Part shown: piece by piece, positions 40,375-48,913 of the stretch | How the letters are laid out: the number at the start of each line of letters is the position of its first letter | How positions within the stretch are numbered: position 1 is the stretch's first letter | DNA from: Candidatus Saccharimonadota bacterium | GTDB taxonomy: Bacteria > Patescibacteriota > Saccharimonadia > Saccharimonadales > Saccharimonadaceae | NCBI GenBank assembly: GCA_017506895.1 | Contig: JAFWBV010000008.1 | Span: 1 to 52,289 of the forward strand | Length of the DNA: 52,289 nucleotides | Reading direction: 5' to 3' | Notes under the pieces: generated by a model | Databases searched by the model: none | The model's input: the letters and a program-made list of their open reading frames with translations, nothing else | Told to the model about the DNA's origin: nothing | Position numbers and translations under genes: made by a program

Positions 40375-41049
40375 TCACGCAAATATCAGGGATAACCTTA
40401 AGAATATCCAGACAATCATCCTGATAAAAATTACAACAAGGATAATTAAAGTTAGTAGCACCATAAAACCAGTCCACGTCGGTGCCCAAATTGGTGAAGC
40501 GTAATTCTTTCGGTATAATTCCGTAGATGGTAAACTTGCAATAATCTTATCTTGGATTTCTGCCGCCGCAGGATATTTTTGAATTTCACTCATCATACAA
40601 TTAATATAATTTGGATTATCCCAAGTCCAGCCATTTGCAATCGCTAAACGTTTGCAGGTTTCTGATGCTAAAGCATAAATATTGCCATTCGGGTTATTGT
40701 CAGACGCGATGTTTTTTTCGGCCTCTTCTAAAGCTCTATTTGCTGCTCTAATATATTGATGCTCTAAATAAAAAGGCCCCGTCCCAAAAGTTATTTTTTT
40801 GTCGCCATTATCATCAACTATATTTATTACCATATTTGAAAAAACAAAGTCTTTTAGCGTCTCTAGTCTTTTTGTAATTTCTTCGTCGTTTTCGTCCATG
40901 TCCGCCTGAAGCACAGCATCTCTAAGTTCAGTCATTCTAATATGATCAAATCTTAGCAAAGTCGCATCAACAAAAAACAACGGCACCAAAATAATTAAAA
41001 GTTGCCACGTTTTTAATCGATGAAATTTAAAGCGCCCACGCTTTTTCAT
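40375..41049 (-). CDS. Membrane protein with two transmembrane helices
   Basis: The 224-aa protein has a basic N-terminus, a transmembrane helix at about residues 15-33, an external helical domain with two cysteines ('ETCKRLAIANGWTWDNPNYI' region, about 132-155) and a second helix near the C-terminus (about 196-220). It is probably an envelope protein of unknown function. A TGA-TATAAT box ends 6 nt before the ATG. Confidence 0.78.
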   Translation of the reverse strand: MKKRGRFKFHRLKTWQLLIILVPLFFVDATLLRFDHIRMTELRDAVLQADMDENDEEITKRLETLKDFVFSNMVINIVDDNGDKKITFGTGPFYLEHQYIRAANRALEEAEKNIASDNNPNGNIYALASETCKRLAIANGWTWDNPNYINCMMSEIQKYPAAAEIQDKIIASLPSTELYRKNYASPIWAPTWTGFMVLLTLIILVVIFIRMIVWIFLRLSLIFA

Positions 41050-41055
41050 AAAACG

Positions 41056-41061
41056 ATTATA
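41056..41061 (-). promoter_or_regulatory. Leaderless-type -10 box for the 224-aa membrane protein
   Basis: TGA-TATAAT ends 6 nt before ATG at 41049. Confidence 0.62.
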
Positions 41062-41135
41062 TCATAATAAAGGTTTATTGTCCTTATGGCAAACCGCCTC
41101 TCTCATATTGCATAATCTTTTAATTCTATTCATGC

Positions 41136-41164
41136 TTGCACGATTTTAAAATCTTTGCTAGAAT
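41136..41164 (+). promoter_or_regulatory. Promoter (TTGCAC-17-TAGAAT) of the small basic ORF
   Basis: Both hexamers match four to five consensus positions at 17-bp spacing; transcription would start near 41171. Confidence 0.5.
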
Positions 41165-41199
41165 AATACCCATCGCTCATTATTTTTCCCAATGGCTTT

Positions 41200-41355
41200 A
41201 TGGCTAAAGTCTTTGCGAGGTGGGTCAGCAAGGTCGACGAGCGAAAACTAAAGGAGAAAATTAGATACATGCGTATCAAAGGACTAAAACGTTCTACAGA
41301 ACGCAAAAAGTCGAAAATTGCTCCTGCCGCCTGGCAAGAGTTCATCGAGATTTAA
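41200..41355 (+). CDS. Small basic protein (51 aa, or 28 aa from an internal start)
   Basis: The frame from ATG 41200 to TAA 41355 encodes a 51-residue, Lys/Arg-rich protein ending 'APAAWQEFIEI'. An internal ATG at 41269 has AAAGGAG 12 nt upstream and would give 28 residues. A promoter-like element precedes and a terminator directly follows, so a short dedicated transcript is likely. The segment 41168-41250 can also fold (ACCCA with TGGGT, CGC with GCG), so a structured RNA is a rival explanation. Confidence 0.5.
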   Translation: MAKVFARWVSKVDERKLKEKIRYMRIKGLKRSTERKKSKIAPAAWQEFIEI

Positions 41356-41361
41356 TCTCAC

Positions 41362-41395
41362 AAAAATCCCCCTATTCAAAAAGGGGGATTTTTGA
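41362..41395. terminator. Bidirectional intrinsic terminator
   Basis: AAATCCCCCT...AAGGGGGATTTTT: A-run and T-run on both sides of the stem serve the small ORF (+) and the DsbA-like gene (-). Confidence 0.85.
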
Positions 41396-41403
41396 TATTG
41401 CAA

Positions 41404-42162
41404 TTACTCTGCCAATTTAGCTTCGACTATTTTTTTCATTATCTTTATAAAATCATTGCCATCTTTTGGCTCTTCCCAAGAAACAGCTTCTCCGTTTATA
41501 TTCACTTCACCTTTTTCATTCCAAGTAATCAACTGGCCGTCAATGAAAAACGCTGGGGTCCCTTCCACTCCAACTCGTTTTCCAATTCCCATATCAAAAC
41601 TTATTTTTTTCGACACATTTGCACTTGCTATATCTTCATGAAATTTATCGACATCACCCTTACCTTCAGTAATCTCTACAAAATACTTGTCAAAGAATTC
41701 CGTTCGTTCCGAAACTGAAGCATATTCCCACTCAGATTGTTCAGCAAACAGTTTATCCATATAAGGCTTCCAATATCCCTGAAGCCCCGCTGCCTCTGCT
41801 GCTGAAGCCGCCGCCGTGCCATTTTGATGATATGACAACAGAAAACTCCTATACACAACAGCCAGCTTCCCATCTAGCTCATCCACTAGTTTATTAACTT
41901 TTGTATTAATCGAGGCACAACCAGGACACTGATAATCAGCATATTCAAATATCAAAACCGGAGCGTCTGGATTACCTTTTACGTGATCACCAATATAACC
42001 ATTGCTAGCATCAGGAGCAATAACCGAATAAAAATCATAATTATTATAATCAGTTGCTTTGTTATTTCCGTCAATCACAAAGAATGCACCAACCAGAATT
42101 ATAATAACTACAATTATACCAATAATTGTACCAATTATCGAAAAGCCTCTCGCTGTTTTCAT
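41404..42162 (-). CDS. DsbA-family thiol-disulfide oxidoreductase, membrane-anchored
   Basis: The 252-aa protein has an N-terminal membrane helix (about residues 7-30) and a DsbA-type thioredoxin fold with the active site CPGC (about residues 78-81) in 'YADYQCPGCASIN'. The cis-Pro region 'VEGTPAFFIDGQLI' is also present. It probably forms or isomerises disulfides in secreted proteins. That fits the many Cys-bearing surface proteins in this window, such as the B-repeat and pilin proteins; this link is inference. AAAAGGAG precedes the ATG. Confidence 0.92.
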   Translation of the reverse strand: MKTARGFSIIGTIIGIIVVIIILVGAFFVIDGNNKATDYNNYDFYSVIAPDASNGYIGDHVKGNPDAPVLIFEYADYQCPGCASINTKVNKLVDELDGKLAVVYRSFLLSYHQNGTAAASAAEAAGLQGYWKPYMDKLFAEQSEWEYASVSERTEFFDKYFVEITEGKGDVDKFHEDIASANVSKKISFDMGIGKRVGVEGTPAFFIDGQLITWNEKGEVNINGEAVSWEEPKDGNDFIKIMKKIVEAKLAE

Positions 42163-42187
42163 GAATAACTCCTTTTCTAAAAAATGA

Positions 42188-42193
42188 TATAAT
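42188..42193 (+). promoter_or_regulatory. Extended -10 box (TGA-TATAAT) for the CBS gene
   Basis: Ends 10 nt before ATG; leader of only a few nt. Confidence 0.45.
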
Positions 42194-42203
42194 ATATTAT
42201 ATC

Positions 42204-42773
42204 ATGTTCAATAATTTATTGAAAAAACTAGTCCGTTGGCTCGACCCCAAATTAGAGAAATATCGTCAAGCCAAACCCAAACCACCCAAATTTACTCCTA
42301 ATTCCCTAGAAGAATTTATCGGTGTTTTGCAACGCACGCCAAAATCCATCTTGAGTAGTCGTGATCGCAATCGTATTGCCGCCATTATGAGTTTTGATAA
42401 TCGCAAAATTGAATCAATTATGGTTCCAAAATCCAAAATGGTTTTTGTTAATTACAAAGAAATCCTAGGCCCACTTGTATTAGACAAACTATATAAATCA
42501 GGCTTTACAAATTTTCCTGTTGTTGATAACAACGACAAGGTTAAAGGCATTATTCACACCGAAGCGTTAAATACCCTTGAAATCAAACGCACTGACCGCG
42601 CCGAAAAATACCTGGACAAGAATGTTCAATATCTTCATTTAACAGACTCTCTAGAATTTGCCGTCTCCGAAATCGAACGCACCAACAGCTATTATTTTCT
42701 TGTCTTAGACGACCACGATGCTCTAGCCGGCTTCTTCACTATTCAAATGCTATTAGACTATTTATTAAACTAA
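42204..42773 (+). CDS. CBS-domain protein (CorC/HlyC-like fragment without membrane domain)
   Basis: The 189-aa protein contains a CBS pair (about residues 65-185). It includes 'ESIMVPKSKMVFVNY', like the 'vMvPrxxvv' entry of CNNM/CorC proteins, and 'GFTNFPVVDNNDKVKGIIHT'. The usual DUF21 membrane domain and the CorC-type C-terminus are missing, so it is soluble. CBS pairs bind adenosyl nucleotides. A basic N-terminus (about 35 residues) precedes it. The partner is unknown. Confidence 0.82.
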   Translation: MFNNLLKKLVRWLDPKLEKYRQAKPKPPKFTPNSLEEFIGVLQRTPKSILSSRDRNRIAAIMSFDNRKIESIMVPKSKMVFVNYKEILGPLVLDKLYKSGFTNFPVVDNNDKVKGIIHTEALNTLEIKRTDRAEKYLDKNVQYLHLTDSLEFAVSEIERTNSYYFLVLDDHDALAGFFTIQMLLDYLLN

Positions 42774-42819
42774 TTGAGCTCACTCCAAATAATTCCTTTA
42801 TAGTTCCATTAAAAAGTGA

Positions 42820-42825
42820 TATAAT
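42820..42825 (+). promoter_or_regulatory. Leaderless-type -10 box (TGA-TATAAT) for aspS
   Basis: Ends 7 nt before ATG at 42833; no Shine-Dalgarno site. Confidence 0.58.
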
Positions 42826-42832
42826 AACAGAT

Positions 42833-44632
42833 ATGAGAAATTTAGCAAATGAATTAAAAGATTTTTTGGGCAAAACAGTAACCGTAGAAGGCTGGGTTAA
42901 TTCCCGTCGCGATCATGGTGGTTTGATTTTTATTGATCTCCGTGATCATACTGGTATCATTCAACTTGTCGTCACGCCAGACACTCCCGAATCATTCAAG
43001 CTCGCCGAAACGGTTCGCGATGAATTCGTTTTGAAAGCCACTGGCACTATGCGCGAACGCGCCAAAGATTTAATTAATCCAAATATTGCCACTGGTACCA
43101 TCGAGCTCGTCGTCAAAGAACTTAGTCTACTTAACAAATCCGAGCCACTTCCTGTTAATACTCACGATGATGGCGAAAAATCATCCGAAGAAATGCGCCT
43201 AAAATACCGTTACCTAGATTTACGTCGCCCAAGCATGCAAAACATTCTAAAACGTCGCTCTGAATTTTATCGTTTCATACGCAATTTCATGTATGAACAC
43301 GATTTCACCGAAATTACCACTCCAATTTTGGCAAACTCATCTCCAGAAGGTGCACGCGATTTTCTTGTACCTTCCCGTCTCCACCCTGGTAAATTTTACG
43401 CACTCCCTCAGGCCCCACAACAGTTTAAGCAATTACTCATGGTTGGCGGAGTCAACAAATACTTCCAAATCGCTCCTTGTTTCCGTGACGAAGATCCGCG
43501 CGCCGATCGTTTGTATGGTGATTTTTACCAATTAGACTGCGAAATGGCTTTCGTGGAAGACGGCGAAACTGTCCGCCAAACTATTGAACCACTCTTCCTT
43601 TCGCTAGCCACCGATTTTGGCAAGAAAAAACTAGTATTAAAATCCGAACCAGCCAAAAAATATCTAGTCAAAGATTCATCAATTCCCCGCTTGCCTTACG
43701 ATTTCGCCATGGATACCTATGGTGTAGACAAGCCAGATTTACGTTATGGCATGGAATTGATTGATCTCACCGAAACATTTGAAAAAACCGACTTCAAAGT
43801 CTTTAAAACGCCGTGCGTCAAAGCTATTCGCGTTCAGAATGGAGCTTCTCTCACTCGTCGCGAAATTGATGAGTTTACCGAAAAAGCCCGAAAACTTGGT
43901 GCCGGAGGTCTAGCATATATTCTTTATACTAATGAAGGCGCTAAATCACCAATTTTGAAATTCATGACCGAATCAGAAATAGCAAGTGTCCAAAAGGCAA
44001 CGGACGCCACAACTGGTGATGCCGTTTTCTTTGGCGCCGATGAACGCGAAAAAGTAAACAAAATATTAGGGCAGCTCCGCATCGAATTTGCTGATCATTT
44101 TAATCTCAAAAATCCTGACGAAGTTGCATATACTTGGGTAATTGACTTTCCATTTTATGAATGGGATGATAAGCTTAAGAAACTAGATTTTGGACATAAC
44201 CCATTCAGCATGCCAAAAGGTGGGCTGCAGGCTCTCGAAATGGCTAAAACTGATTCTGATAAACTTGCAATCAAAGCTGATCAATACGATATGGTTATGA
44301 ATGGCTATGAAGTTTGCTCAGGCGCCGTTCGTAATTACAACCCAGAAATTATGTTCAAAGCCTTCAACATTCTCGGATTCAATAATGAATACGTCGAAGC
44401 AAGATTTTCCGGCATGTTAAATGCCTTCAAGTTTGGCGCTCCACCACACGCAGGTTGTGCTCCAGGGCTCGATCGCATCTTTATGGTTTTAGAATCCGTT
44501 GACAACATTCGTGACATCGTCGCTTTCCCAAAGAACGGCTCCGGCGTCGATCTTATGATGGATTCCCCATCAAAAGTCGACCAATCCCAACTCGACGAAT
44601 CCCACCTAGCCATTCTAGAAGATGATGATTAA
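42833..44632 (+). CDS. aspS: Aspartyl-tRNA synthetase
   Basis: AspS charges tRNA-Asp. The 599-aa length fits the bacterial type with a GAD insertion. Visible are the OB-fold anticodon domain ('VEGWVNSRRDHGGLIFIDLRD' region, residues 17-37), class II motif 2 'FRDEDPRADRLYGDFYQLD' (about residues 221-239), the GAD domain (about 290-430) and motif 3 'GLDRIFMVL' (near 547). The downstream Arg-UCU tRNA is convergent. Whether it also charges tRNA-Asn cannot be read from the sequence. Confidence 0.97.
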   Translation: MRNLANELKDFLGKTVTVEGWVNSRRDHGGLIFIDLRDHTGIIQLVVTPDTPESFKLAETVRDEFVLKATGTMRERAKDLINPNIATGTIELVVKELSLLNKSEPLPVNTHDDGEKSSEEMRLKYRYLDLRRPSMQNILKRRSEFYRFIRNFMYEHDFTEITTPILANSSPEGARDFLVPSRLHPGKFYALPQAPQQFKQLLMVGGVNKYFQIAPCFRDEDPRADRLYGDFYQLDCEMAFVEDGETVRQTIEPLFLSLATDFGKKKLVLKSEPAKKYLVKDSSIPRLPYDFAMDTYGVDKPDLRYGMELIDLTETFEKTDFKVFKTPCVKAIRVQNGASLTRREIDEFTEKARKLGAGGLAYILYTNEGAKSPILKFMTESEIASVQKATDATTGDAVFFGADEREKVNKILGQLRIEFADHFNLKNPDEVAYTWVIDFPFYEWDDKLKKLDFGHNPFSMPKGGLQALEMAKTDSDKLAIKADQYDMVMNGYEVCSGAVRNYNPEIMFKAFNILGFNNEYVEARFSGMLNAFKFGAPPHAGCAPGLDRIFMVLESVDNIRDIVAFPKNGSGVDLMMDSPSKVDQSQLDESHLAILEDDD

Positions 44633-44640
44633 TTAAAAAT

Positions 44641-44670
44641 TGAATTGGAATTCACTTCCAATTCATTTTT
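44641..44670 (+). terminator. Intrinsic terminator after aspS
   Basis: TGAATTGGAA and TTCCAATTCA form a perfect 10-bp stem followed by TTTTT. Confidence 0.85.
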
Positions 44671-44689
44671 CAAACTAGTTTCTTTTGCT

Positions 44690-44715
44690 AAACTTTTCTT
44701 TTTAAAGAAAAGTTT
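44690..44715. repeat. Perfect 12-bp palindrome near tRNA-Arg 3' end
   Basis: AAACTTTTCTTT-TT-AAAGAAAAGTTT lies 8 nt beyond the tRNA-Arg(UCU) CCA on the minus strand. No T-run follows on that strand, so terminator function is uncertain; a processing structure is possible. Confidence 0.5.
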
Positions 44716-44722
44716 AAGCTAA

Positions 44723-44797
44723 TGGTGAGCCCGGCTGGAATCGAACCAGCATTATATCCTTAGAGGGGATATGTCCTATCCGTTGAACGACGAGCCC
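44723..44797 (-). tRNA. tRNA-Arg (UCU)
   Basis: GGGCTCG/CGGGCTC acceptor (two G-T pairs), anticodon loop CCTCTAA giving UCU, T-arm GCTGG/CCAGC and an encoded CCA. Confidence 0.92.
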
Positions 44798-44815
44798 ATC
44801 TCTATTAATTATACA

Positions 44816-45565
44816 CTATTTTTCTGGTTTTCTCAACTTATAATAAATTGAAGGAGCAAATCTAATTGGCGCCAAAGCCTTTTGCGCCTTATCTTCCATT
44901 TTTACTAAATTCTTCGTGCCAAACATTTTCTTGAGACCTTTACTTCTAAAATTTGATACAGAAAGAACTTTTTCACAATTAAACCCAGTTTTTTCAAAAA
45001 TCTCTTCCACATATTTTGGATGATAATTATAAAATCCATCCGCCGATATCTCTTTATAATTTGCTACCGTCTTATCAAATGGATTCACTTTACTTCGTCC
45101 AGTCACATAACGAGCCATTTTTGGCAAAGTTCGCTTATTCGCCACTTCTATCACCGCTACACCGCCAGGTTTTAAAACACGATATAACTCTTTCATCGCC
45201 TTATCTAAATGCTTCAAATGATGCGTTACTCTTACCATCATTAACCCATCTAACTCTTCATCTTTAAACGGTAATTCATAAATATCACCCGCTCTTGTCT
45301 CAATCTTATCACCATAGATATCTTTCGCTTGTTCTAGCTCAGTCTTTGAATAATCAAATATTATTACCTTGTGTGCGCGCTTTAAATACTCATTTGCGAG
45401 TCTCCCATATCCACCGCCAATATCTGCAAACTTTCCCATTCTTTTTGGCAGCAATTTACGAATAGCCATCCGATCGGCTTGGTCTTCGTATTCTCTACCA
45501 GTATTTTCCCAAAAATCTTTTTTATAATCGTAGCCGTTATAATCTGAAACAATTTCTTTACTCAT
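44816..45565 (-). CDS. Class I SAM-dependent methyltransferase
   Basis: The 249-aa protein has the SAM motif I 'FADIGGGYGRLANEYL' (about residues 46-61), an acidic motif II near 'VIIFDYSKTEL', 'GDIYELPFKDEELDG' and 'LYRVLKPGGVAVIEVANK' (post-motif III). It is the Methyltransf_11 type. The substrate is unknown. Its -10 box overlaps the pilB stop codon, giving a predicted near-leaderless start. Confidence 0.9.
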   Translation of the reverse strand: MSKEIVSDYNGYDYKKDFWENTGREYEDQADRMAIRKLLPKRMGKFADIGGGYGRLANEYLKRAHKVIIFDYSKTELEQAKDIYGDKIETRAGDIYELPFKDEELDGLMMVRVTHHLKHLDKAMKELYRVLKPGGVAVIEVANKRTLPKMARYVTGRSKVNPFDKTVANYKEISADGFYNYHPKYVEEIFEKTGFNCEKVLSVSNFRSKGLKKMFGTKNLVKMEDKAQKALAPIRFAPSIYYKLRKPEK

Positions 45566-45573
45566 ATTTATAT

Positions 45574-45579
45574 ATTATA
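45574..45579 (-). promoter_or_regulatory. -10 box (TGA-TATAAT) for the methyltransferase, overlapping the pilB stop
   Basis: TATAAT contains the TAA stop of the upstream ATPase gene and ends 8 nt before the methyltransferase ATG. Confidence 0.55.
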
Positions 45580-47197
45580 TCACACGTGATACTTCTTCTA
45601 AAGTGGTTTCACCTTTTAATGCAGCTATCACACCTTTTTGTTCCAAAGTTAACATCCCATTGTTTTTAGCAGTTTTTTCTATAGCATCCGTATTGATATC
45701 TTTTACATCGCCACGTATAAACGCTTGAATATCTTCCGAAACAACTAACTGTTCCATAATTACCATACGCCCATCATAACCGAACGGATGTTCTTCTGTT
45801 TCAACCGCATCATAAAGCACAATATTATCTAAATCAATTTCTCCTAATTTTTCCTTCGGCACATCATTTAAAACTTCTCTAATATATTGCATCTCCGCTT
45901 CAGTAGCTGTTCTTTCTTTCTTCGTATCCGATAGCTTACGCACCAACCTTTGTGCAATAATTAATCTAATTGAACTTGCGAAAATCGGATTTACACCAAT
46001 CAAATCAATCATACGCGAAAAAGCTGCACTCGTCGAATTCGCATGGAAAGAAGACAACACCAAATGACCAGTGATTGAGGCCTGGATAGCAGTCTTCGCG
46101 GTATCAGCATCGCGAATTTCACCCACCATCACCACATCAGGGTCAAGCCTAAGCACCGAACGTAGCCCCTCGGCAAACGAACCACCACCATTCGTATTAA
46201 TCGGTATTTGCGAAATACCCGTAATCCCATATTCAATCGGATCTTCCAAAGTAATAATCTTTTTGTCGGAAGTATTTAAAGCATTGAGCATAGAGTAAAG
46301 AGTTGTTGACTTACCAGAGCCAGTTGGCCCTACCATTAACACCAAACCTCGCGGATGCGAAATTACTTCATTAATCTCTTTTCTCTCTTCTTCCGATAAC
46401 CCCAAAAAATCCAAATTCAGCAACGATTCATCAAAATTAAACAATCTCAGCACTGCATCTTGTCCATACATTGTCGGAATCGTTTCTACGCGAATATTCA
46501 ATAAATGAGACACACCATCGCGATAAACCTCCTTTTGCATGTGGCCAGATTGTGGATTATTCGAAGCCGTAGACACATTAGCACGAGATGACAACTCACC
46601 CATAAAAATCCGATACTTGGTCCTATCAATCGTTGCAACTGGATGGAGCAAACCATCTACCCTCATTCTAATTCGAATCTCATTTCTAAGATTTTCAATA
46701 TGAATATCACTTGCCCCTAACTTATCTGCTTGGTCAATCAAGAAATCAAACATTTTTTCTGTTGAAACCTGTGCCAAAGTTTTTGACACCGAAGCTATCG
46801 TCTCAGAATCTCCTTCACCTGCAATCTTAATATCGTCATAAATCACTTCTTTAGGCGGATCATATCTAAGCATTAATACTTGATAAGCTGACTTTGAAAT
46901 TAAGAAAAAATCTGCTCTCTCACCATTATCTAAATATTTCTGTCTCATTTTTGCAATCAAAGAACTTGGCGTTTGGCTTGTTACCAAAAATTGATAGTGA
47001 GTCTCACCACCACCTTTTTGTAAAGGTATTATATAATCTTGATGCATTTCGGAAATCGTCAACAAATCTGGTACTAGCGGTATTATGTCCTCGACTTTTC
47101 TCGTGTCTAAATAAGGTAATCCAAGAATTCTGGCTCTTTCAGCCGTAGCTTTTTCTTCATTATCACGACGTTTTAATTGTATTTCTTTCTCATCCAT
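45575..47197 (-). CDS. pilB: PilB/GspE-family type IV pilus assembly ATPase
   Basis: The 540-aa cytoplasmic motor ATPase has an N-terminal domain ('ARILGLPYLD', about residues 22-31), Walker A 'GPTGSGKSTTLYSML' (about 290-304), the Asp box 'LEDPIEYGI', Walker B 'DVVMVGEIRD' (near 360) and the His box 'SSFHANS'. The four-cysteine zinc motif typical of many GspE/PilB proteins is not visible. It should power assembly of the pilins encoded at 31.7-34.9 kb; retraction ATPase PilT is not in this window. Confidence 0.95.
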   Translation of the reverse strand: MDEKEIQLKRRDNEEKATAERARILGLPYLDTRKVEDIIPLVPDLLTISEMHQDYIIPLQKGGGETHYQFLVTSQTPSSLIAKMRQKYLDNGERADFFLISKSAYQVLMLRYDPPKEVIYDDIKIAGEGDSETIASVSKTLAQVSTEKMFDFLIDQADKLGASDIHIENLRNEIRIRMRVDGLLHPVATIDRTKYRIFMGELSSRANVSTASNNPQSGHMQKEVYRDGVSHLLNIRVETIPTMYGQDAVLRLFNFDESLLNLDFLGLSEEERKEINEVISHPRGLVLMVGPTGSGKSTTLYSMLNALNTSDKKIITLEDPIEYGITGISQIPINTNGGGSFAEGLRSVLRLDPDVVMVGEIRDADTAKTAIQASITGHLVLSSFHANSTSAAFSRMIDLIGVNPIFASSIRLIIAQRLVRKLSDTKKERTATEAEMQYIREVLNDVPKEKLGEIDLDNIVLYDAVETEEHPFGYDGRMVIMEQLVVSEDIQAFIRGDVKDINTDAIEKTAKNNGMLTLEQKGVIAALKGETTLEEVSRVI

Positions 47198-47205
47198 ACT
47201 ACTTT

Positions 47206-47211
47206 ATTATA
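47206..47211 (-). promoter_or_regulatory. -10 box (TGC-TATAAT) for pilB
   Basis: Ends 8 nt before the ATG; no Shine-Dalgarno site. Confidence 0.55.
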
Positions 47212-47244
47212 GCATAACCATTTTCTGTTTTTTTGACATTGTGT

Positions 47245-47250
47245 TATAAT
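47245..47250 (+). promoter_or_regulatory. Leaderless-type -10 box (TGT-TATAAT) for the 34-aa gene
   Basis: Ends exactly 6 nt before ATG at 47257. Confidence 0.6.
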
Positions 47251-47256
47251 TCTCCT

Positions 47257-47361
47257 ATGGCAAGAAAAGTTAAAATGAAAATTGTTGCAAAGCAAAATCG
47301 CAACAATAACCACAAGCACAGCGACAAGCGCAAACATCCACGCCTTAAAAATGGTCGCTAA
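47257..47361 (+). CDS. Tiny basic protein (34 aa)
   Basis: ATG 47257 to TAA 47361 encodes 34 residues, beginning MARKVKMKIV and rich in Lys, Arg, His and Asn. It is extremely basic, like small ribosomal or nucleic-acid-binding proteins. It has its own leaderless-type promoter and a strong terminator directly after the stop, so it is a complete tiny transcription unit. I recognise no family. Confidence 0.68.
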   Translation: MARKVKMKIVAKQNRNNNHKHSDKRKHPRLKNGR

Positions 47362-47385
47362 TCCCCACCAAAACGGGGATTTTTT
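47360..47385 (+). terminator. Intrinsic terminator after the 34-aa gene
   Basis: AATCCCC-N8-GGGGATT followed by Ts; the stem begins at the stop codon. Confidence 0.85.
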
Positions 47386-47410
47386 CTTTTTTAAAAGGAG
47401 AAGATAAAAT

Positions 47411-48874
47411 ATGAAGAAATGCTTTGATGCGGAAAAATATTTAAAGATTCAAAAGAAAAAAATCAATCAACGTATTAAGATGTTCGATAAACTATATATC
47501 GAATTTGGTGGCAAATTAATAGATGATCAACACGCAGCGCGTACTCTTCCCGGCTTTTTGCCAGATCTCAAAATTCGTTTGCTCCAAGAGTTTAAAGACG
47601 ATGCTGAAGTAATCCTATGCATCAATGCAAATGCTATCGAAAAATCCAAAATCCGTGCCGATCATATGATTTCATATGAAACCGAAGTTTTACGTTTAAT
47701 TGAATTTTTACGTTCAAAGAATATTTATGTCAGTTCTGTTGTTATTACATTGTTTGATGGCCAGAAAAAAGCAAAAGATTTTGCTAATCGTCTTAAGGAC
47801 TACAAAGTAAAAACGTACTTTCATACTTTTACCAAAGGTTATCCTACCGATGTTGATACTATCGTCTCGGATGAAGGTTATGGCGCTAACCCATATATCA
47901 AAACTACAAAACCACTCGTCATCGTATCAGCTCCAGGCCCTTGCTCCGGCAAACTAGCTACTAGTCTTTCACAGCTATATCATGAATACAAGCACGGAGT
48001 TAACGCTGGTTATGCCAAATTTGAAACATTCCCAGTCTGGTCACTTCCCCTCAAACATCCTGTCAATGTTGCCTATGAAGCCGCCACTGCTGACCTAGGC
48101 GACATTAATATGATTGACCATTTCCATCTCGACAAATATGGGACTACGGCCGTAAACTACAACCGTGACCTAGAAACTTTCCCAGTGTTAAAAGAAATCT
48201 TAACTCGCATCACAGGCAAAACTATTTACTATTCACCTACCGATATGGGCGTGAACGTAATCGGCGAGTGTATTACAGACGACAAAGCCATTAGAAGAGC
48301 CGCCAAAAACGAAATCATCCGCCGCTATTATCGTGCACTCACAGACTTAAAAAAGGGTCTCGTTGCTCCTGAAGTTCCTGAACGTATCAAATTACTCATG
48401 AATGAACTTGAAATTTCTGAACTTGATCGCACCGTTGTATTAGAAGCTAACCAAAAACGCGAAAAAACCAACAATCTACCCAGTGCGTGCATCCAAATTG
48501 GTAGAAAATTTATTACAGGTCGCAAGACAGGTTTTCTTTCTCCAATTTCAGCTACATTTTTAAATACACTTAAGACCATTAACTATATTCCAGATGAGAT
48601 TGATTTAATATCTCCAACTGTCCTAGAACCTATTCTAGAAATAAAAAACAAAACCAGCAACTTCAAAGAAAGCTACTTAAAACTTGGTGAAGTATTAATA
48701 GCACTATCAATTTGTTCTACTACAAACCCAATTGTTAAAAAAATCTTAGAGTCACTTGATAAACTAAAAGATGCGGAACTACATTCCACACATATGATTT
48801 CTGATGACGAAATGATTATTCTTTCAAATTTAGGTATCAACGCTACATCCGGCACCGAAATTGACATTAATTAA
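47411..48874 (+). CDS. UPF0371/DUF1846 family protein
   Basis: The 487-aa protein matches the DUF1846 family. Features include 'KLYIEFGGKLIDDQHAARTLPGF' (split; residues 19-41), 'DRLKDYKVKTYFHTFTKGYPTDVDTIVSDEGYGANPYI'-type sequence near 140 and 'VSAPGPCSGKLATSLSQLYHE' near 178. Family members are conserved in Firmicutes and assumed to be cytoplasmic nucleotide- or metabolite-binding enzymes; no activity is known to me. An AAAAGGAG Shine-Dalgarno site precedes the start. The gene lies just after the 34-aa gene terminator. Confidence 0.9.
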   Translation: MKKCFDAEKYLKIQKKKINQRIKMFDKLYIEFGGKLIDDQHAARTLPGFLPDLKIRLLQEFKDDAEVILCINANAIEKSKIRADHMISYETEVLRLIEFLRSKNIYVSSVVITLFDGQKKAKDFANRLKDYKVKTYFHTFTKGYPTDVDTIVSDEGYGANPYIKTTKPLVIVSAPGPCSGKLATSLSQLYHEYKHGVNAGYAKFETFPVWSLPLKHPVNVAYEAATADLGDINMIDHFHLDKYGTTAVNYNRDLETFPVLKEILTRITGKTIYYSPTDMGVNVIGECITDDKAIRRAAKNEIIRRYYRALTDLKKGLVAPEVPERIKLLMNELEISELDRTVVLEANQKREKTNNLPSACIQIGRKFITGRKTGFLSPISATFLNTLKTINYIPDEIDLISPTVLEPILEIKNKTSNFKESYLKLGEVLIALSICSTTNPIVKKILESLDKLKDAELHSTHMISDDEMIILSNLGINATSGTEIDIN

Positions 48875-48880
48875 ACCAAC

Positions 48881-48904
48881 AAAAAATTCGAAGCAATCTT
48901 CGAA
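48881..48904 (-). terminator. Intrinsic terminator downstream of tRNA-Ser
   Basis: TTCGAAG-ATTG-CTTCGAA on the minus strand, followed by six Ts. It is the expected end of the tRNA-Ser transcript. Confidence 0.8.
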
Positions 48905-48913
48905 CTAATTAAA

